Program-made: the position numbers and the translations under genes
The notes under the pieces: model-generated
What the model was told of the DNA's origin: nothing
Seen by the model: the letters and a program-made list of their open reading frames with translations, nothing else
Database searches by the model: none
Part shown: positions 5,958 through 10,498 of the stretch, one piece after another
How positions within the stretch are numbered: the first letter of the stretch is position 1
Layout of the letters: the number at the start of each line of letters is the position of its first letter
Source: Dysgonamonadaceae bacterium
Lineage (GTDB): Bacteria > Bacteroidota > Bacteroidia > Bacteroidales > Azobacteroidaceae
Assembly (NCBI GenBank): GCA_031260235.1
Contig: JAIRKG010000073.1
Coordinates: forward strand, 1 to 10,498
DNA length: 10,498 nt
Direction of reading: 5' to 3'

Positions 5958-7433
5958 ATGTATTTATTAGGATTTGACGTTGGGAGTTCGTCGGTGAAAG
6001 TTTGCTTGGTTGAAGCCGAGTCGGGAAAAACCGTCGCTCAGGATTTTTCCCCGAAAACAGAAATGCCGATTATCGCCGAAAAACCGGGTTGGGCAGAGCA
6101 AAATCCCGAATCCTGGTGGGAAAACCTTAAACTGGCAAACGAGTCGGTTTTGAAACAGTCTGGCATAGCCGCAGGAGAAATCAAAGCAATCGGAATCTCG
6201 TGGCAGATGCACGGATTGGTCTTGGTTGACAAAAACAAACAGGTTTTGCGTCCTTCAATTATCTGGTGTGACAGCCGCGCAGTTCCTTACGGAGAAAAGG
6301 CTCTCCAAGCCATTGGAAAAGAAACCTGCCTCTCTCATTTATTAAATTCACCCGGAAATTTCACAGCCGCCAAATTGGCATGGATCAAAGAAAATGAACC
6401 GCAGATTTACAAACAAATCGACAAAATCATGTTGCCCGGCGACTATATTGCCATGAAACTGACCGACACAATCGGTATAACGGTCGAAGGCTTGTCCGAA
6501 GGTGTCTTCTGGGATTTTAAAGAAAACAGACTGTCGGACGCCGTGCTGGATTATTTTGATTTCGACCGCAATTTCATTCCCGAAACCATACCGACTTTCG
6601 GAATCCAAGGGCTTGTAACGGTTGCTGCTGCCGAAGAATTGGGTTTGAAAGAAGGAACTCCCGTTTGCTACCGTGCCGGTGATCAGCCAAACAATGCGCT
6701 ATCGCTGAACGTGTTTAACCCTGGAGAAATAGCCTCTACGGCAGGCACTTCCGGCGTAGTTTACGGCGTTTTAGGAAAAGTCAATTACGACCCGTTGTCG
6801 CGGGTGAATACTTTTGCACATGTCAATCATTCGCCGGAACAAACCCGCTTGGGCGTTTTGTTGTGTATTAACGGTGTTGGAATCCTTAATTCGTGGGTTA
6901 AGAAAAATATTGTTACGCGGGGGCTTTCTTACGGCGACATGAATGCGTTGGCATCGCAATCCCCGAATGGCAGCAAAGGTCTGACCATTATTCCTTTTGG
7001 GAACGGCGCGGAACGGATTTTGGAAAACCGCGAACCCGGATGTTCCATTCACGGAATCAATTTTAATATTCACAATCAGGCAGATATTATCCGCGCCGCG
7101 CAGGAAGGGATCGTTTTCTCCTTCCAATACGGTATGGAAATTATGAAAAGTATGGGAATGGATGTCAGTCTGATACGCGCAGGAAACGCCAATATGTTCC
7201 TGAGTCCGCTGTTCCGTCAAACACTGGCGACTATCAGCGGGGCGACTATTGAACTGTTTGATACCGACGGTGCGGCGGGCGCGGCAAAAGGTGCAGGTAT
7301 CGGCATTGGCATTTATGCATCAAACAAAGAAGCGTTTGCAAGCCTTGAAAAATTGGCCGTTATTGAGCCGGGAATACGAGATGAGGTGCAGTGCAGGGAG
7401 GCTTATGAACGTTGGAAAAGTTATATGGATTGA
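5958..7433 (+). CDS. xylB: Xylulokinase
   Basis: Phosphorylates D-xylulose with ATP to D-xylulose 5-phosphate in the cytosol, the second step of xylose use. The 491-residue protein has the FGGY sugar-kinase layout. The N-terminal phosphate-binding strand is LGFDVGSSSVKVCLVEAESG. The substrate-binding region is ISWQMHGLVLVDKNKQVLRPSIIWCDSRA, followed by LPGDYIAMKLTDT. The catalytic-base segment is AGDQPNNAL with D242, equivalent to the AGD(N/Q) motif of XylB. The second ATPase domain has STAGTSGVVYG and a C-terminal nucleotide-binding region with RAGNANMFLSPLFRQ and GAAKGAGIG. The frame is open further upstream (GTG at 5901), but that extension lacks family similarity and covers the promoter, so I use the ATG at 5958, which gives a normal family length. 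xylA follows after 45 bp. Confidence 0.95.
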   Translation: MYLLGFDVGSSSVKVCLVEAESGKTVAQDFSPKTEMPIIAEKPGWAEQNPESWWENLKLANESVLKQSGIAAGEIKAIGISWQMHGLVLVDKNKQVLRPSIIWCDSRAVPYGEKALQAIGKETCLSHLLNSPGNFTAAKLAWIKENEPQIYKQIDKIMLPGDYIAMKLTDTIGITVEGLSEGVFWDFKENRLSDAVLDYFDFDRNFIPETIPTFGIQGLVTVAAAEELGLKEGTPVCYRAGDQPNNALSLNVFNPGEIASTAGTSGVVYGVLGKVNYDPLSRVNTFAHVNHSPEQTRLGVLLCINGVGILNSWVKKNIVTRGLSYGDMNALASQSPNGSKGLTIIPFGNGAERILENREPGCSIHGINFNIHNQADIIRAAQEGIVFSFQYGMEIMKSMGMDVSLIRAGNANMFLSPLFRQTLATISGATIELFDTDGAAGAAKGAGIGIGIYASNKEAFASLEKLAVIEPGIRDEVQCREAYERWKSYMD

Positions 7434-7478
7434 AATGTTGTGTAACATAGATTATTAAACTTTATAAATGTATTTATT

Positions 7479-8795
7479 ATGACAAAAAAAGAGTATTTCC
7501 CACAAATCGGGAAGATTAAATTTGAAGGAAGAGAAAGTAAGAACCCTTTGGCGTTTCGTTTTTTCGACGCCGATAAGGTAGTGTATGGAAAGAAAATGAA
7601 GCACTGGTTCAAGTTTTCGATGGCTTGGTGGCACACCCTTTGCGCTGACGGGGGCGATCCGTTCGGACCTGGTACGAAAACTTTTCCGTGGGCACATGGC
7701 GATTCCGCTTTGGAAATCGCAAAACAGCGTTTGGATGCAGGTTTCGAGTTTATGCAGAAAATCGGAATCGAATACTATTGTTTCCATGATATAGACTTGA
7801 TAGCCGAAGGTAATTCCATTGAAGAATACGAGGCAAATCTTAAGGCTATTGTGGCTTATGCGAAAAAGAAACAGGCAGAAACGGGTATCAAACTGCTGTG
7901 GGGTACGGCTAATGTGTTTGGACACAAACGCTACACGAACGGGGCGGGTACAAATCCCGATTTCAACGTAGTTGCCCGCGCTGCCGTTCAAATCAAAAAC
8001 GCTTTGGACGCTACGATTGAACTGGGTGGTGAAAATTATGTGTTCTGGGGTGGCCGCGAGGGTTATTATTCCTTGCTGAATACCGATATGAAGCGTGAAA
8101 AGGAACATTTGGCAAGACTACTGACTTCAGCCCGCGATTACGCCCGTGCCAAAGGTTTCAAAGGCAACTTCCTGATTGAACCGAAACCGATGGAACCGAC
8201 GAAGCATCAATATGATGTGGATGCGGAAACGGTAATAGGTTTCTTGCGTGCGCACGATTTGGACAAAGATTTCAAGTTGAATATCGAAGTAAACCACGCT
8301 ACTTTGGCCGGTCACACGTTTGAACATGAACTGCAATGCGCTGCCGACGCAGGAATGTTGGGTTCGATAGATGCCAACCGCGGCGACTACCAAAACGGAT
8401 GGGACACCGACCAGTTCCCGATTGACGTTCACGAATTGACGCAAGCCATGCTGGTTATCCTGAAAAACAGCGGTTTGCAGGGCGGCGGCACCAATTTTGA
8501 TGCAAAGACGCGCCGCAGTTCAATGGATTTGGAAGATATTTTCATCGCGCATATCGCAGGCATGGACACTTTCGCTCACGCATTGGAAGCCGCCGCGGAT
8601 ATACTCGAAAAATCGCCCTACCGGAAAATGCTTGCCGACCGCTACGCTTCTTTCGACAGCGGAAAAGGCAAAAAATTTGAAAAAGGCAAGCTCTCGCTTG
8701 AAGATTTGTACGCCTATGCCAAAGCCAATGGCGAACCTGCTCAAATCAGCGGCAAACAGGAGCTTTACGAAGCAATTGTTAATATGTACGTTTAA
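7479..8795 (+). CDS. xylA: Xylose isomerase
   Basis: Converts D-xylose to D-xylulose using two divalent metal ions. At 438 residues it has the length of the class II (long N-terminus) enzymes. Catalytic H103 and D106 lie in [11 protein letters not shown]. Signature 1 is [13 protein letters not shown] (about 188-200) and signature 2 is [16 protein letters not shown] (about 231-246). The metal ligands are E234, E270 and H273 (NIEVNHA), D298 (GSIDANRGD), D309 and D311 (WDTDQFP) and D341 ([11 protein letters not shown]). These spacings match the known enzyme with a two-residue offset. All key residues are present, so the enzyme should be active. It is the middle gene of the xyl operon, 45 bp after xylB and 44 bp before xylE. 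Like its neighbours it lacks a Shine-Dalgarno sequence, which is usual in Bacteroidota. Confidence 0.97.
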   Translation: MTKKEYFPQIGKIKFEGRESKNPLAFRFFDADKVVYGKKMKHWFKFSMAWWHTLCADGGDPFGPGTKTFPWAHGDSALEIAKQRLDAGFEFMQKIGIEYYCFHDIDLIAEGNSIEEYEANLKAIVAYAKKKQAETGIKLLWGTANVFGHKRYTNGAGTNPDFNVVARAAVQIKNALDATIELGGENYVFWGGREGYYSLLNTDMKREKEHLARLLTSARDYARAKGFKGNFLIEPKPMEPTKHQYDVDAETVIGFLRAHDLDKDFKLNIEVNHATLAGHTFEHELQCAADAGMLGSIDANRGDYQNGWDTDQFPIDVHELTQAMLVILKNSGLQGGGTNFDAKTRRSSMDLEDIFIAHIAGMDTFAHALEAAADILEKSPYRKMLADRYASFDSGKGKKFEKGKLSLEDLYAYAKANGEPAQISGKQELYEAIVNMYV

Positions 8796-8797
8796 TT

Positions 8798-8836
8798 GAA
8801 TGTAAAATATCATTTTGCATTCTACATTTTACATTC
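8798..8836. repeat. Hairpin-forming repeat between xylA and xylE
   Basis: Perfect 11-bp inverted arms GAATGTAAAAT (8798-8808) and ATTTTACATTC (8826-8836) with a 17-bp spacer. The spacer contains CATTTTGCATTC (8811-8822), a one-mismatch direct repeat of CATTTTACATTC (8825-8836). The right arm ends 3 bp before the xylE ATG. There is no T-run, so it is not a classical terminator. It could stabilise the xylBA mRNA or modulate xylE translation. Confidence 0.6.
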
Positions 8837-8839
8837 TCA

Positions 8840-10231
8840 ATGAGCAAGGAGTATAATTTAATCTACATCATCGGCATCACTCTGGTTGCCACGATCGGAG
8901 GATTGCTTTTCGGTTACGACACGGCAGTGATTTCGGGCACGGTTGAGTCGCTGAGAGTTTATTTGATAGAACCCAACGGATTGGGTTCTTTCGCCTTGGG
9001 CGCAACAGTGTCAAGTGCATTGATAGGATGCATCACCGGCGGTTTCATTTCTGGGTTTTTGTCTTTCCGTTTCGGTCGAAAAAATTCCCTTATGATTGCC
9101 TCCGTTTTGTTTTTGTTTGCCGCTTTGGGGTCGGCATATCCCGAATTTCCTTTCTTCATGAAAGACAGAAATTCGCTAAATGTGCTTTTTTTGTTCAACT
9201 TCTACCGTATTATCGGCGGTATTGGCGTAGGCTTGGCATCGGCAGTATGTCCGATGTATATTGGCGAGATAGCGCCTGCCGGTATTCGGGGGCGTTTGGT
9301 ATCCTTCAATCAATTTGCCATTATCTTTGGGATGCTGGTGGTCTATTTTGTGAATTGGGGCATTGCCAAAGGGCAAACAGCAGAGTGGATTCACGAAACA
9401 GGCTGGCGCTACATGTTTCTGTCCGGAGCGATTCCTTCCCTGTTGTTTGGAGGTTTGCTGTTTTTCGTGCCTGAAACACCGCGCTATTTAAGCCTGAGAT
9501 ATCAACACGAGGAGGCTTTAGCAGTTTTGTTGAAAATCAATACTTCCAAAGAGCAGGCGGTTGCGATTTTGAAGGAAATACAAGACTCGCTGGGCGAATT
9601 CATAACAAGCAAACTGACGGCTTATGGGACTGGAGTTATCATTATCGGCATCTTGATTTCCGTATTCCAACAATTTGTAGGAATCAATGTAGCCCTGTAT
9701 TATGCACCTGAAATCTTTAAGAGTATGGGAGCGAAGACAGACGCCGCCATGCTGCAAACCATCGTAATGGGCTTTGTAAACGTAGTTTTCACTGTTCTGG
9801 CAATTGTTACGGTGGACAAATGGGGGCGGAAACCGCTTTTGATAACAGGCTCTATCGGTATGGCAATCGGCATGTTTGCCATTTCAGCGTTAGCATTCAA
9901 CCAAATTATAGGCATTTGGACTTTAGTATTTATTATCCTATATACAGCCTCATTTATGATGTCATGGGGACCTATTTGCTGGGTGCTGATATCGGAGATT
10001 TTCCCGAATAGGATTCGCGGCCAGGCAGTAGCAATAGCCGTTGCAGCACAGTGGGCAGCCAACTATTTCATCTCTTCGACCTATCCTCCGATGATGGAAT
10101 ACAGCAGCGGCCTTACTTACGGTTTCTACGGATTGATGGCTGTCTTTTCCGCTATTTTCGTCTGGATTTGGGTGCCGGAAACCAAGGGGAAGACTTTGGA
10201 AGAGATGGAGAGGATATGGCAGAAGAAGTAG
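8840..10231 (+). CDS. xylE: D-xylose/H+ symporter, MFS sugar porter family
   Basis: This 463-residue inner-membrane protein has about twelve hydrophobic segments and probably imports D-xylose with protons. Sugar porter motifs appear in order: GGLLFGYDTAVISG in helix 1; FRFGRKNSLM between helices 2 and 3; RIIGGIGVGLASAVCPMYIGEIAP followed by RGRLVSFNQ; and PETPRYL before the central loop. The second half has QQFVGINVALYYAPEIF in helix 7, DKWGRKPLL between helices 8 and 9, WGPICWVLISEIFPNRIRG, and the terminal VPETKGKTLEEME. QQ in helix 7 and the helix 10-11 tryptophans are typical sugar contacts of XylE-like carriers. Sugar specificity cannot be read from the motifs alone; xylose is inferred from the operon with xylB and xylA. 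The gene is intact and is followed by a terminator 25 bp after its stop codon. Confidence 0.92.
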   Translation: MSKEYNLIYIIGITLVATIGGLLFGYDTAVISGTVESLRVYLIEPNGLGSFALGATVSSALIGCITGGFISGFLSFRFGRKNSLMIASVLFLFAALGSAYPEFPFFMKDRNSLNVLFLFNFYRIIGGIGVGLASAVCPMYIGEIAPAGIRGRLVSFNQFAIIFGMLVVYFVNWGIAKGQTAEWIHETGWRYMFLSGAIPSLLFGGLLFFVPETPRYLSLRYQHEEALAVLLKINTSKEQAVAILKEIQDSLGEFITSKLTAYGTGVIIIGILISVFQQFVGINVALYYAPEIFKSMGAKTDAAMLQTIVMGFVNVVFTVLAIVTVDKWGRKPLLITGSIGMAIGMFAISALAFNQIIGIWTLVFIILYTASFMMSWGPICWVLISEIFPNRIRGQAVAIAVAAQWAANYFISSTYPPMMEYSSGLTYGFYGLMAVFSAIFVWIWVPETKGKTLEEMERIWQKK

Positions 10232-10256
10232 AATCACACAGTTTTTGGAACCAAGG

Positions 10257-10290
10257 AAAAGGCGATGGATGTAAATCCGTCGCTTTTTTT
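10257..10290 (+). terminator. Rho-independent terminator of the xylose operon
   Basis: GCGATGGAT (10262-10270) pairs with ATCCGTCGC (10275-10283) around a GTAA loop, with a single G-U pair. The stem is extended by AAAA/TTTT pairing and followed by a run of seven T (10284-10290). It starts 25 bp after the xylE stop. Confidence 0.85.
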
Positions 10291-10320
10291 AATTTGTTCT
10301 TTTTCTTTAACAACTGTTTT

Positions 10321-10413
10321 CTGGATTGCTTCACTGCTTCGCAGTTCGCAATGACGCAGAGGGGTCGCAATATCGCAGTCGTCATTGCGAGGGCTTCGCC
10401 CGAAGCAATCCAG
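10321..10413. repeat. 93-bp palindromic repeat, copy 2 (GGATTGCTTC / CGTCATTGCG family)
   Basis: The outer arms CTGGATTGCTTC (10321-10332) and GAAGCAATCCAG (10402-10413) are perfect inverted repeats. So are the inner arms CGCAATGACG (10347-10356) and CGTCATTGCG (10380-10389). In between lie GCTTCGC-type spacers and a 23-base centre. This is the form of a widely dispersed bacterial palindromic, MITE-like repeat recognised by GGATTGCTTC and CGTCATTGCGAG. Minus-strand reading frames across it give typical repeat peptides (such as SLDCFGRSPRNDD) and are not genes. Confidence 0.85.
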
Positions 10414-10498
10414 GGAAAAAACCGCAACGCCCCGAACGCTTCCACAGCCCCGCATTCAATCACATTAGACAGGAAACTGACAGTAGTATCTCCATTCT

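Noticed and set aside
6771..7220. 149-codon minus-strand frame opposite xylB, and a similar one opposite the nif3-like gene at 3909-4358.
   Set aside because: Both lie wholly inside genes with intact catalytic motifs and show no domain signals of their own.
7455..8108. Long 217-codon minus-strand frame opposite xylA.
   Set aside because: It is a shadow of the strongly supported xylose isomerase gene, with no recognisable family and an unconvincing composition.
10152..10498. Minus-strand frame open from the right edge, reading NGDTTVSFLSNVIECG and continuing through the palindromic repeat to 10152.
   Set aside because: Most of it is repeat, terminator and the antisense of xylE. Only about 28 codons at the edge are independent, too few to call a gene. 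It could be a gene tail broken by the repeat, which needs sequence beyond 10498.

Overview
The window looks like chromosomal DNA from a member of the Bacteroidota, most likely order Bacteroidales. Four lines of evidence support this. Lineage-restricted families are present (DUF4294, a PorT-type outer-membrane barrel, a LysM/periplasmic-binding-like fusion). The xylose genes are ordered xylB-xylA-xylE. Shine-Dalgarno sequences are essentially absent. Several genes are preceded by exact matches to the Bacteroidota -7 promoter element TAnnTTTG. The genus cannot be fixed from the sequence. No phage, transposase, CRISPR, rRNA or tRNA gene is visible.

Layout. Positions 2-733 hold the 3' part of a radical SAM gene cut by the left edge. 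It converges, with a 5-bp gap, on a DUF4294 secreted protein on the minus strand (739-1332). A short divergent promoter region (1333-1413) then starts a rightward cluster. This contains a LysM cell-envelope protein (1414-2946), a PorT-like outer-membrane barrel (2961-3722), a Nif3-family metalloprotein (3783-4877) and a coiled-coil zinc-ribbon protein (4993-5838). After a 119-bp promoter-bearing gap comes the D-xylose operon: xylulokinase (5958-7433), xylose isomerase (7479-8795) and a xylose/H+ symporter of the sugar porter family (8840-10231). The operon ends in a good intrinsic terminator (10257-10290). A 93-bp dispersed-type palindromic repeat follows (10321-10413), then 85 bp in which I see no convincing gene.

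How the genes fit together. XylE imports D-xylose, XylA isomerises it to D-xylulose and XylB phosphorylates that to xylulose 5-phosphate for the pentose phosphate pathway. The catalytic and metal-binding residues of XylA and XylB are intact. No xylose regulator lies next to the operon in this window. The upstream genes are conserved housekeeping or envelope functions, mostly of poorly known role.

The most interesting signals are small-scale rearrangements. A palindromic repeat of the GGATTGCTTC...GAAGCAATCC family appears to have inserted in frame just after the start codon of the PorT-like gene. Removing exactly 72 bp between two AGAA motifs restores a normal signal peptide. Separately, an old tandem duplication of the nif3 3' end plus the start of the zinc-ribbon gene left a chimeric 28-codon ORF. 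The duplicated coding DNA has since acquired a TAACTTTG promoter-like element that the original copy lacks. I found no clear new multi-gene system.
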